Shown here: positions 1 through 5,828 of the stretch, in pieces | How the letters are laid out: every line of letters starts with the position of its first letter | Position numbering within the stretch: position 1 is the stretch's first letter | Assembly: GCA_022013205.1 (NCBI GenBank) | Contig: JAKLQT010000188.1 | Coordinates: 1-7,644 of the forward strand | Reading direction: 5' to 3' | Source: Candidatus Omnitrophota bacterium | GTDB lineage: Bacteria > Omnitrophota > Gorgyraeia > B26-G9 | Length of the DNA: 7,644 nt | The notes under the pieces: model-generated | The model's input: the letters and a program-made list of their open reading frames with translations, nothing else | The model's database searches: none | Told to the model about the DNA's origin: nothing | Made by a program: the position numbers and the translations under genes

Positions 1-1
1 A

Positions 2-19
2 AACAATTCGCGAACAATT
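2..19. repeat. Left flanking direct repeat of fold-back element
   Basis: The 9-mer AACAATTCG occurs at 2-10 and again at 13-21, and a third time at 253-261 on the far side of the fold-back element. The 8-mer AACAATTC at 13-20 lies directly against the left terminal repeat, and an identical 8-mer at 253-260 lies directly against the right one, as expected of a target-site duplication. A longer, imperfect match also exists: 2-19 against 253-270, 16 of 18 identical. Which repeat is the true duplication cannot be decided here. Confidence 0.55.
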
Positions 20-62
20 CGTAATGTATGAGTTACGGGGGGATATTAAGTTTTTAAACGAA

Positions 63-191
63 GCAGTTGGGGAAATCTGTTTTGGCGGATTTAATTTGCT
101 GCTGTGACAAGGATGTAAAACAGTAGTAAATTCCCTCGCAGACGGACAGGATGTCCGTCGAGAATGAGCCAAAATAGATTTTTCCAACTGC
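63..191. repeat. Inner inverted repeat of element B
   Basis: The arms 63-86 and 168-191 are reverse complements at 21 of 24 positions. All three differences are G in the left arm against T in the right arm, so a plus-strand RNA would pair at all 24 positions (three G-U wobbles). A minus-strand RNA would have three C-A mismatches instead. The loop of about 80 nt contains the central hairpin. Confidence 0.75.
141..159. repeat. Central REP-like hairpin of element B
   Basis: GACGGACA (141-148) and TGTCCGTC (152-159) form a perfect 8-bp stem around a GGA loop. Three outer pairs (135-137 with 160-162) extend it across a bulge at 138-140. Short GC-rich palindromes of this form resemble REP sequences mobilised by RAYT (TnpA-REP) transposases. 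That link is by appearance only, because no transposase gene lies in the window. Confidence 0.6.
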
Positions 192-252
192 GTTTCGCAT
201 TACGTTAACAGTCTTAAATTAGTAAAAATTTCTCCCGTAACTCACCGGTTAC

Positions 253-270
253 AACAATTCGAGAACACTT
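253..270. repeat. Right flanking direct repeat of fold-back element
   Basis: This is the right-hand copy of the flanking repeat. AACAATTC at 253-260 abuts the right terminal inverted repeat and is identical to 13-20. The longer stretch 253-270 matches 2-19 at 16 of 18 positions. The remaining bases up to rluD (271-308) show only a short palindrome, GCATATTATGC at 281-291, and nothing else I can assign. Confidence 0.55.
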
Positions 271-308
271 AACATACAGAGCATATTATGCATAGGTTAG
301 TGTCAGAA

Positions 309-1235
309 TTAAGCCAGCTTATTAATAATATTTTGCATGTCCAGAGGAACCTCAGCTATAAACTCCACATACTTTTTTGACTCAGGATGAATAAATCCAA
401 GCATCTTCGCGTGTAAAGCCTGGCGTTTAATAGGGTATTTGCTCTGATTTTTCCCGTATTGGCTGTCCCCCAATATAGGATGCCCCAAATAAGCCATGTG
501 CACCCTGATCTGATGAGTCCTGCCGGTTTGCGGAAAAACCTCCAGCACACTGGCATCTTCACAGCGGCTTAATACACGATAGAATGTCTTGGCTTCTCTT
601 GAAGAGGCATGGCACACTTTCATCTTTTTTCGGTCAAACGGGCTGCGGGATATAGGTTCATCAATTATCCCCTCATCATATTCAACACTACCGCTTACAA
701 TAGCCACATACATCTTTTTAACCGTATGCCCTTTAAACTGCCCAGCCAAAAACCTATGCGTTTTATTATCCTTAGCGACAACCAGGAGCCCGGATGTATC
801 CTTATCAAGCCTGTGTACAATTCCTGGTTTTGTCAAACCATTAATATCTGAAAGACACTTTGTGTGAAAAAGCAGGGCATTAACCAGAGTATCCTCATAA
901 TGCCCTGCCGCGGGATGCACCACCATTCCGGCACATTTATTTACTATAAAAATAAATTCATCATCGTAAACAATATCTAAATGTATATCAACAGCAGGAA
1001 TCTCCGTTTGTTTGTCATGCCGGAAAACTTCTATTTCAATCAAATCGTTCTCCCTGGCTTTCTGGTGAGCTTTAACCGCGTGCGCATTTAAGTGAACATA
1101 TCCAGCCTCAATGAATTTCTTTATGTCCGAGCGTGAAAAATCATTTTTCAACTGTTCCACAAGAAATTTATCTATTCTCTGGTTAGCTTGCAGCGCAGCG
1201 ACCTGGAAATTAAGTTTTCGTTTCAAGTTTATCAC
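309..1235 (-). CDS. rluD: Ribosomal large subunit pseudouridine synthase, RluD family
   Basis: This enzyme isomerises uridines to pseudouridine in 23S rRNA; E. coli RluD modifies helix 69 (U1911, U1915, U1917). The 308 residues compare with 326 in E. coli. An N-terminal S4-type RNA-binding domain (about 18-75, with RIDKFL and SRSDIKKFI) is followed by the RluA-type catalytic domain. That domain carries the signature GIVHRLDKDTSGL (138-150) with catalytic Asp144, the VNKCAGMVVHP strand (98-107) and RTHQIRVHMA (239-248). The start is GTG at 1233-1235, directly preceded by an in-frame TGA, so no longer form is possible. AGGA lies only 3 nt upstream, and a TTG three codons later is an alternative start. 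It overlaps the lgt stop by 26 bp and is the last gene of the operon. RluC-like specificity cannot be excluded by motifs alone. Confidence 0.93.
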   Translation of the reverse strand: MINLKRKLNFQVAALQANQRIDKFLVEQLKNDFSRSDIKKFIEAGYVHLNAHAVKAHQKARENDLIEIEVFRHDKQTEIPAVDIHLDIVYDDEFIFIVNKCAGMVVHPAAGHYEDTLVNALLFHTKCLSDINGLTKPGIVHRLDKDTSGLLVVAKDNKTHRFLAGQFKGHTVKKMYVAIVSGSVEYDEGIIDEPISRSPFDRKKMKVCHASSREAKTFYRVLSRCEDASVLEVFPQTGRTHQIRVHMAYLGHPILGDSQYGKNQSKYPIKRQALHAKMLGFIHPESKKYVEFIAEVPLDMQNIINKLA

Positions 1236-1968
1236 TCATCCTGTTATTTTTTAAGATACCGTACATTATCAGCCCTATAAGAACAAGCGCTATGCTTATG
1301 CATTGGAACATGGTCAAAAATCCTAAAACCGCCGGATTATCACGTAAAAATTCTATAGAGAAACGCATTACTCCATATGATATTAAATACAAACAAACGA
1401 TTTGCCCGGAAAAACGCTTCCTCTTTTCACAAAGATACAAAACCAGAAAAATTATCAGCAGCAAAAAAGCAGAATATAGTTGTGTGGGGTGAACTCTGAT
1501 ATAGTGCCCGGGGAAAAACACCCCTGAAAAAGCCCGGGTTGGTTTCCCAAAACAGCAGCCGTTCAGAAAACAACCCAATCTGCCTATAGCATGCGCCAAT
1601 GGCACATAAACAAAAATTATATCCAGGGTTTCAAATAAAGGCTGCTTGCTTCTTTTCATAAAAACGAGCGCGGCTATTATTGCCCCAATAAGGCTTCCGT
1701 GAAAAACCAGCCCTCCTTTATTTATCTTGATTATTTCCAATGGGTCTTTAGCATAAATATCCGGGTTGATCAATACATAAAGGATCCGCCCCCCGATTAA
1801 TCCCCAGAAAACAATCCAGAAGATCATGTCTACGATCTTCTCAGCATCCAACTGCCTCAAAAGCGCATGCCGGTAAATAAGCATTGCGGCAATAAGCACT
1901 CCCAGCGCCACCATAGCTCCATATGAAAACACCTTAATATTTCCGATACTGAATAATAAAGGATACAT
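1210..1968 (-). CDS. lgt: Prolipoprotein diacylglyceryl transferase
   Basis: Lgt is an inner-membrane enzyme that moves diacylglycerol from phosphatidylglycerol to the lipobox cysteine of prolipoproteins, the step before LspA cleavage. The 252-residue protein is a multi-pass membrane protein with hydrophobic segments at about 12-32, 46-66, 88-104, 112-126, 163-180, 190-205 and 220-240. Family motifs present are GGLVFHGSLIGA (85-96, with the essential His90), GRLGCFLNGCCFGKPT (129-144, with Arg130 and Asn136), HPTQLYSA (160-167) and RFSIEFLRD (202-210). Where E. coli has GRIGNFINGELWG, this protein has Cys in place of the first Asn and CC in place of EL. Non-proteobacterial Lgt proteins commonly show this variant. 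The ATG start lies 2 bp after the lspA stop with only a distant GAGG upstream, so translation probably depends on coupling to lspA. Confidence 0.95.
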   Translation of the reverse strand: MYPLLFSIGNIKVFSYGAMVALGVLIAAMLIYRHALLRQLDAEKIVDMIFWIVFWGLIGGRILYVLINPDIYAKDPLEIIKINKGGLVFHGSLIGAIIAALVFMKRSKQPLFETLDIIFVYVPLAHAIGRLGCFLNGCCFGKPTRAFSGVFFPGHYIRVHPTQLYSAFLLLIIFLVLYLCEKRKRFSGQIVCLYLISYGVMRFSIEFLRDNPAVLGFLTMFQCISIALVLIGLIMYGILKNNRMSDKLETKT

Positions 1969-1970
1969 TT

Positions 1971-2426
1971 TTATTCCATAGCCTCTTTTTTAAAAACTAT
2001 AAATAAAAGCAGAATTACTCCACAGGTTATCATTGAATCCGCGAAATTAAAAACCGGCCAAAACCGAAAATCAAGAAAATCCACAACATAGCCTAAACGT
2101 AGACGGTCAAAAAGATTGCCGCTAGCTCCGCACAAAACAAGCACCAAGGCGTTTTGCCAGATATGCAGATATAGATCCGAAGAAAATTTCGGACGGCGGA
2201 CAAGAAGAAAAAGAATAGCGATTATCGCGAATATACTGATATATGTCAAAATCCAGTTTTGGTTACGAAGAAAACCAAAAGCAGAGCCTGTATTGTAAAC
2301 TAATGTGATATGAAAAATATTATTGATAACAGGAATGCTGTCGTTCTGATACAGTCTTTTCAGCACCGCGACTTTTGATACCTGGTCAATAAAGACCAGA
2401 ACCGCAACAAGAAAGGCTTTATTCAT
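1971..2426 (-). CDS. lspA: Lipoprotein signal peptidase (signal peptidase II)
   Basis: LspA is a membrane aspartyl peptidase that removes the signal peptide from prolipoproteins after Lgt has lipidated them. It is 151 residues long, slightly shorter than E. coli LspA (164), with the usual four membrane segments (about 4-20, 58-76, 90-103, 127-146). The diagnostic motifs are D14-x3-K18, VYNTGSAFGF (43-52), GNLFDR (103-108), VVDFLDF (114-120) and FNFADS (126-131). By comparison with the P. aeruginosa enzyme, Asp116 and Asp130 form the catalytic dyad. The ATG start has no clear Shine-Dalgarno (upstream bases are ATTTTCACTTATT), and the gene begins 20 bp after the dksA-like stop. Direct adjacency to lgt puts two successive steps of lipoprotein processing together. 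Confidence 0.96.
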   Translation of the reverse strand: MNKAFLVAVLVFIDQVSKVAVLKRLYQNDSIPVINNIFHITLVYNTGSAFGFLRNQNWILTYISIFAIIAILFLLVRRPKFSSDLYLHIWQNALVLVLCGASGNLFDRLRLGYVVDFLDFRFWPVFNFADSMITCGVILLLFIVFKKEAME

Positions 2427-2446
2427 AATAAGTGAAAATCTATTGA

Positions 2447-2821
2447 TTAGAGCTCCTGTTCTCGTTTTTCTTTACAAATACGGCAAAGTGTCGCGTAAGG
2501 AATTGCTTTTAAGCGCTCCTTATTTATTTTTTTCTGGCAGACTTCACATTTGCCGTACGATCCCTCCTCAATCCTTTTAAGCGCGTCATCTATATGGAAC
2601 AGTACTTTTTGCTCTACACTCGCACGGTCCCAGGACAACTCACGCTCAAAACTATCGCTGGCTACATCAGCCATATGGAACGTATACGCGGAAAGGTCGC
2701 CGGCCGCCTCACGCTGTGACTTTTTTAAACTGCCCCCCCCGATCTGCCGCATTTCATCAGTAACTTTACCTCTTAAATCAACAAGCCTCTTTTTAAACTC
2801 ATTAGCTTCCAGTTTATTCAC
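2447..2821 (-). CDS. TraR/DksA-family C4 zinc-finger protein
   Basis: This 124-residue protein has an N-terminal alpha-helical, charged region (about 1-85) and a C-terminal zinc finger with Cys92, Cys95, Cys113 and Cys116 (C-x2-C-x17-C-x2-C), the zf-dskA_traR fold. DksA proteins enter the RNA polymerase secondary channel with a coiled coil and potentiate ppGpp control. The predicted tip here is ADVASDSFERE (51-61), not the DxxDxA tip of E. coli DksA, and the protein is shorter than E. coli DksA (151). Activity like that of DksA is therefore possible but not shown; I assign the family only. It starts at GTG, with AAGGAG 8 nt upstream, 15 bp after ileS. An 8-G run at 2733-2740 encodes Gly-Gly-Gly (28-30) and is a possible slippage site. 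Chlamydiae also place a DksA-like gene next to lspA (recalled, not checked). Confidence 0.9.
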   Translation of the reverse strand: MNKLEANEFKKRLVDLRGKVTDEMRQIGGGSLKKSQREAAGDLSAYTFHMADVASDSFERELSWDRASVEQKVLFHIDDALKRIEEGSYGKCEVCQKKINKERLKAIPYATLCRICKEKREQEL

Positions 2822-2829
2822 CTGAATTA

Positions 2830-2835
2830 CTCCTT
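2830..2835 (-). promoter_or_regulatory. Shine-Dalgarno of the dksA-like gene
   Basis: AAGGAG on the minus strand ends 8 nt before the GTG at 2819-2821, in the short gap after the ileS stop. It supports the non-ATG start, and it is one of the few strong ribosome-binding sites in this window. Confidence 0.8.
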
Positions 2836-2836
2836 T

Positions 2837-5674
2837 CTAACATTGCAGATTTTTAACGCAGCGCTCACATAACTTGGGATGCTGCTCATTATTTCCAATA
2901 CTTTGTGAATAATTCCAGCAACGGATACATTTTTCTCCTTGCGCCTTTTCTACCCGGACATTTATCTGTCCATTCTCAATTTGCGCGTTTGGCTTTTGGA
3001 GAGTGATATTATATACCGTGAAATTTTCCGTGTCAATATCCAAATGCAGCTCCACAACAGAAACAATAAATATGCCCGGTAATTCCTCAAGATAGTTCCG
3101 TAAAATTCTGTAAATATTCTTATTTTCCTTTGCACAGCCGATTTTAACCTTTGCCTGAAGGCTATTTCCGATAAGCTTGTCCGCGCGCGCAGCTTCTAAA
3201 GATTTTAATACACAATTACGCACCTCAAGTATAAATTTCCAGGTATCATTAAGCTCGCTTTTTATATAATCCTCGCGCGCCTGCGGCCATGATGATAAAA
3301 ATATACTTTCTTTCCGATACCCCGGACTAAAGCTGTTAACCTCTTCCGCTGTAAACGGTAATACCGGCGCGATAAGCGCGGTAATCACCTTAAGTATCTC
3401 ATAAAGCACGGTCTGCGCGGAGCGCCTTGCCTGAGATTTTTGAGCGCATGTGTATAATCTGTCTTTTAAGACATCAAGATAAAACGAGCTCATCTGAACT
3501 ATGCAGAAGTTATAAACAAGCTTTATCGCCTGATGAAAAATAAATCTGTCATAAGCCTGCGTTACCTGTAAAAGCAGATTATGCAAAGCGGAAAGCGCCC
3601 AGCGGTCAATTTCCAACAGATCAAGATACTCAACGCTGTCTTTTTCCGGGTCGAAATCAGCAAGATTGCCCAGGGTAAATTTTAATGTATTTCGAATTTT
3701 TCGATAGCTCTCGCTCACTCGGGCAATGATTTCCTGTGACATCCTCACATCGTCATTATAATCAGAAGAGGCTATGCATAAGCGCAGAACATCAACGCCG
3801 AGCCGGTCAATTACCTGCTGCGGAGCAATAACATTGCCTCTTGATTTAGACATTTTTTTACCTTCTCCGTCCACAGTAAATCCATGCGTAAGAACTTCCT
3901 TAAACGGAGCGGATCCTTCAATTGCCATGGCGCTTATCAATGCTGCCTGAAACCACCCCCGATGCTGATCCGAGCCTTCAAGATACAGATCAGCAGGATA
4001 TTGAAGCGCTTTGTTTGACCTGAGGACGGCCTGATGAGACACACCAGAATCAAACCAGACATCAAGAATATCCTTTTCTTTGGTAAACTGCATAGAATTA
4101 CATTTACCGCATTTATACCCTTTCGGCATCAATTCCACGGCAGTCTTCTTAAACCAGATGTTCGCCCCCTCCTGTTCAACAATTTTAGCAATACCTTCGA
4201 TCACCTCAGGGGCAGCCACTGTTTCATTACAGCCTTTGCAATAAAAAACAGGAATAGGAACTCCCCAGAGTCTTTGCCGGGAAAGGCACCAATCCGGCCT
4301 GCTTTCTACCATACTCGTAATCCTGTTCTGGCCAAAATCAGGCACCCATTTCACATCTTTTATTACCTTTAGCACATTATCGCGCAGATTATTGTGGCCT
4401 ATGCTCATAAACCATTGCTCTGTAGCCCTGAATATTATTGGTTTTTTGCAGCGCCAGCAATGCGGATATGAATGAGCTATGGAACCGCTCCACAGAAGGG
4501 CTCCTCTTTCCCGCAGTTTTTCAATAATCATCCTGCCGGCCTTAACTACATGCAGATTGCCTACCTCCGGTATATTTTCAAAGAATATTCCGCGGTCATT
4601 TACCTGCATCAGGATATCAAGCTTATATCTTTTTCCGACTAAGAAGTCATCCGCGCCGTATCCAGGAGCAATATGAACAACACCGGTTCCATCTTCGCAG
4701 GACACATAATCAGCAAGGGCTACAATTCCCTTGCGCAACCCGAGAGGATGGCTATACTCAACTTTTTCTAATTCCTTTCCCCTGACTTCACCGATTATTT
4801 CATACTTATCTATACCCATCTTTTCAAAAACGCAAACAATAAGGTTCTTCTCTAAAACCAGGGCCTCATTTTCTATTTTAACAAAAACATAAGTAAAATC
4901 AGGATGAACCGCGCAGGCAACATTCCCCATCAATGTCCAGGGCGTTGTTGTCCATATAACAATAGAGGCTTTATTTATGTTATGTTTCCCCAGGAAAGAA
5001 ATATTATTTGGATTATTCAACGCAAACTTTACAAAGATCGAGGGGGAATTATGATTATCATATTCAACTTCAGCCTCAGCCAGCGCTGTTTCACAGTTAC
5101 AGCACCAGTTTACCGGCTTTGTCCCTTTATATATGTAGCCTTTAGCAGCTAAAGCACCAAAGGAACGAATAATTTCCGCCTCGTATTTGCAAGACAATGT
5201 CAAATAAGGATTATCCCAATCCCCGAAAATCCCTAAACGTTTAAACTGCTCTTTCTGAATATCGACAAATTTCAGGGCAAATTCACGCGCTTTTTCCCGG
5301 AAAGTCACCTGTTCAACTTCTTCTTTTCTCTTTCCCAGTTCTTTAAATAACTGATGCTCAACCGGCAGGCCATGACAATCCCAACCCGGAACAAATGGGG
5401 TATTAAATCCACGCAGTGTCTTATACTTGAGGATTATATCCTTCAGGATCTTATTTAAGGCATGCCCGATATGGATATTTCCATTGGCATAAGGAGGGCC
5501 GTCATGCAAAATATATTTGGGCAAAGCCTTTGTATTTTGCATTATTTTCTGATAGATATCATCTTCCTGCCATTTAGCCAGAATTAACGGCTCTTTCTGC
5601 GACAGGTTGGCTTTCATGGAAAATTCGGTTTTAGGCAGATTTATTGTATTTTTGTAGTCTATTTCTTTGTTCAT
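2837..5674 (-). CDS. ileS: Isoleucyl-tRNA synthetase
   Basis: This class I aminoacyl-tRNA synthetase charges tRNA-Ile and hydrolyses mischarged Val-tRNA. At 945 residues it is close to E. coli IleS (938). The Rossmann signature PYANGNIHIGH lies at 61-71 (HIGH 68-71) and KMSKS at 607-611. The inserted CP1 editing domain has the Thr-rich WTTTPWT (Thr242-244) and GTGVVHIAPGYGADD ending at Asp342-Asp343. The C-terminal zinc site has Cys916, Cys919, Cys936 and Cys939, which marks the bacterial IleS1 type and not the mupirocin-resistant, eukaryote-like type. The ATG start at 5672-5674 is preceded by GGGGTGA with a 9-nt spacer. That sequence is the outer end of the inverted-repeat element filling the gap to proC. 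No T-box antiterminator motif is visible upstream. The gene heads a tight run into the dksA-like gene, lspA, lgt and rluD. Confidence 0.98.
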   Translation of the reverse strand: MNKEIDYKNTINLPKTEFSMKANLSQKEPLILAKWQEDDIYQKIMQNTKALPKYILHDGPPYANGNIHIGHALNKILKDIILKYKTLRGFNTPFVPGWDCHGLPVEHQLFKELGKRKEEVEQVTFREKAREFALKFVDIQKEQFKRLGIFGDWDNPYLTLSCKYEAEIIRSFGALAAKGYIYKGTKPVNWCCNCETALAEAEVEYDNHNSPSIFVKFALNNPNNISFLGKHNINKASIVIWTTTPWTLMGNVACAVHPDFTYVFVKIENEALVLEKNLIVCVFEKMGIDKYEIIGEVRGKELEKVEYSHPLGLRKGIVALADYVSCEDGTGVVHIAPGYGADDFLVGKRYKLDILMQVNDRGIFFENIPEVGNLHVVKAGRMIIEKLRERGALLWSGSIAHSYPHCWRCKKPIIFRATEQWFMSIGHNNLRDNVLKVIKDVKWVPDFGQNRITSMVESRPDWCLSRQRLWGVPIPVFYCKGCNETVAAPEVIEGIAKIVEQEGANIWFKKTAVELMPKGYKCGKCNSMQFTKEKDILDVWFDSGVSHQAVLRSNKALQYPADLYLEGSDQHRGWFQAALISAMAIEGSAPFKEVLTHGFTVDGEGKKMSKSRGNVIAPQQVIDRLGVDVLRLCIASSDYNDDVRMSQEIIARVSESYRKIRNTLKFTLGNLADFDPEKDSVEYLDLLEIDRWALSALHNLLLQVTQAYDRFIFHQAIKLVYNFCIVQMSSFYLDVLKDRLYTCAQKSQARRSAQTVLYEILKVITALIAPVLPFTAEEVNSFSPGYRKESIFLSSWPQAREDYIKSELNDTWKFILEVRNCVLKSLEAARADKLIGNSLQAKVKIGCAKENKNIYRILRNYLEELPGIFIVSVVELHLDIDTENFTVYNITLQKPNAQIENGQINVRVEKAQGEKCIRCWNYSQSIGNNEQHPKLCERCVKNLQC

Positions 5675-5683
5675 AATCGCTAT

Positions 5684-5690
5684 TCACCCC
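5684..5690 (-). promoter_or_regulatory. Candidate ileS ribosome-binding site within repeat arm
   Basis: GGGGTGA on the minus strand contains GGTGA, which pairs with the 16S anti-Shine-Dalgarno, and sits 9 nt before the ileS ATG. No better candidate exists between it and the start. It is part of the 3' arm of the family A repeat, so a hairpin with the 5' arm (5825-5841) would hide it. Confidence 0.55.
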
Positions 5691-5717
5691 GTTAGAGATT
5701 TATCCCATAGGCTTGTC

Positions 5718-5738
5718 TTACGGCATAGGTTACCTCCT
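5718..5738 (-). other. Strong Shine-Dalgarno with two-codon minigene in ileS leader
   Basis: AGGAGGT (5732-5738, minus strand) is followed after 5 nt by ATG CCG TAA (5718-5726). Ten nucleotides further on comes another two-codon ORF, ATG GGA TAA (5700-5708). The Shine-Dalgarno lies in the block shared by both family A copies, but the ATG is absent from copy 2, where the corresponding bases are AAGGTAAACTATC. It could be a translated minigene or ribosome docking site in the leader, or chance. Confidence 0.35.
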
Positions 5739-5755
5739 GAGAACCGTAACTTGCC
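5727..5755 (-). repeat. Conserved internal block of family A element, copy 1
   Basis: This 29-nt segment matches 7425-7453 at 24 of 29 positions. It is the only part of the two elements, besides the terminal arms, that is clearly alike. It begins GGCAAGTTACGGTT on the minus strand and contains the AGGAGGT sequence. In copy 1, 27 nt separate it from the 3' arm, whereas in copy 2 it abuts the arm. Confidence 0.7.
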
Positions 5756-5828
5756 GTTTTCTACCAAATTAATTTTATTATTCCCTTTAAAGATTGATAC
5801 CCTGGTTTCCTTATTCTACCCTGCATCT

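Larger units (their letters stand above)
21..252. mobile_element. MITE-like fold-back element (family B)
   Basis: This element fills most of the gene-free stretch 1-308; I see no coding region there. Its ends are 19-bp imperfect inverted repeats (21-39 against 234-252, 15/19 matching), sharing GAGTTACGGG. They are flanked directly by identical 8-bp direct repeats AACAATTC (13-20 and 253-260). Inside is a second inverted repeat of 24 nt (63-86 against 168-191) and, at the centre, a short perfect hairpin (141-159). The element therefore folds as nested stems and encodes no protein, which is what a small non-autonomous transposon derivative or a REP-type palindromic repeat would look like. It lies about 40 bp beyond the rluD stop, where it could also act as a transcription barrier, but no U-tract follows a stem. 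The parent transposase family is not identifiable from the sequence. Confidence 0.6.

Noticed and set aside
2..261. Integron attC site, because AACAATTCG resembles part of some cassette recombination sites
   Set aside because: No GTTRRRY/RYYYAAC pair at the ends, the symmetric unit is too long and too symmetric for attC, and no cassette genes are seen.
1..308. CRISPR array or tandem repeats from the three AACAATTCG copies
   Set aside because: Spacing is irregular (11 and 240 bp) and there are no repeat-spacer units.
1569..1584. Lgt signature with Cys residues instead of Asn/Glu as a sign of lost activity
   Set aside because: The GCFLxGCCxG form is common in Lgt proteins outside Proteobacteria as far as I recall, and the essential His, Arg and Asn positions are kept.
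4034..4372. Plus-strand open frame of 112 codons inside ileS, and similar plus-strand frames elsewhere
   Set aside because: All lie opposite well-supported minus-strand genes, have no recognisable domain and no start signals; they are antisense shadows.
5675..5828. T-box or other amino-acid riboswitch upstream of ileS
   Set aside because: A T-box would fit the gene, but no AGGGUGGNACCGCG-like antiterminator, specifier loop or terminator with a U-run is visible. The arms and shared block also occur upstream of yggS, which does not suit a tRNA sensor.
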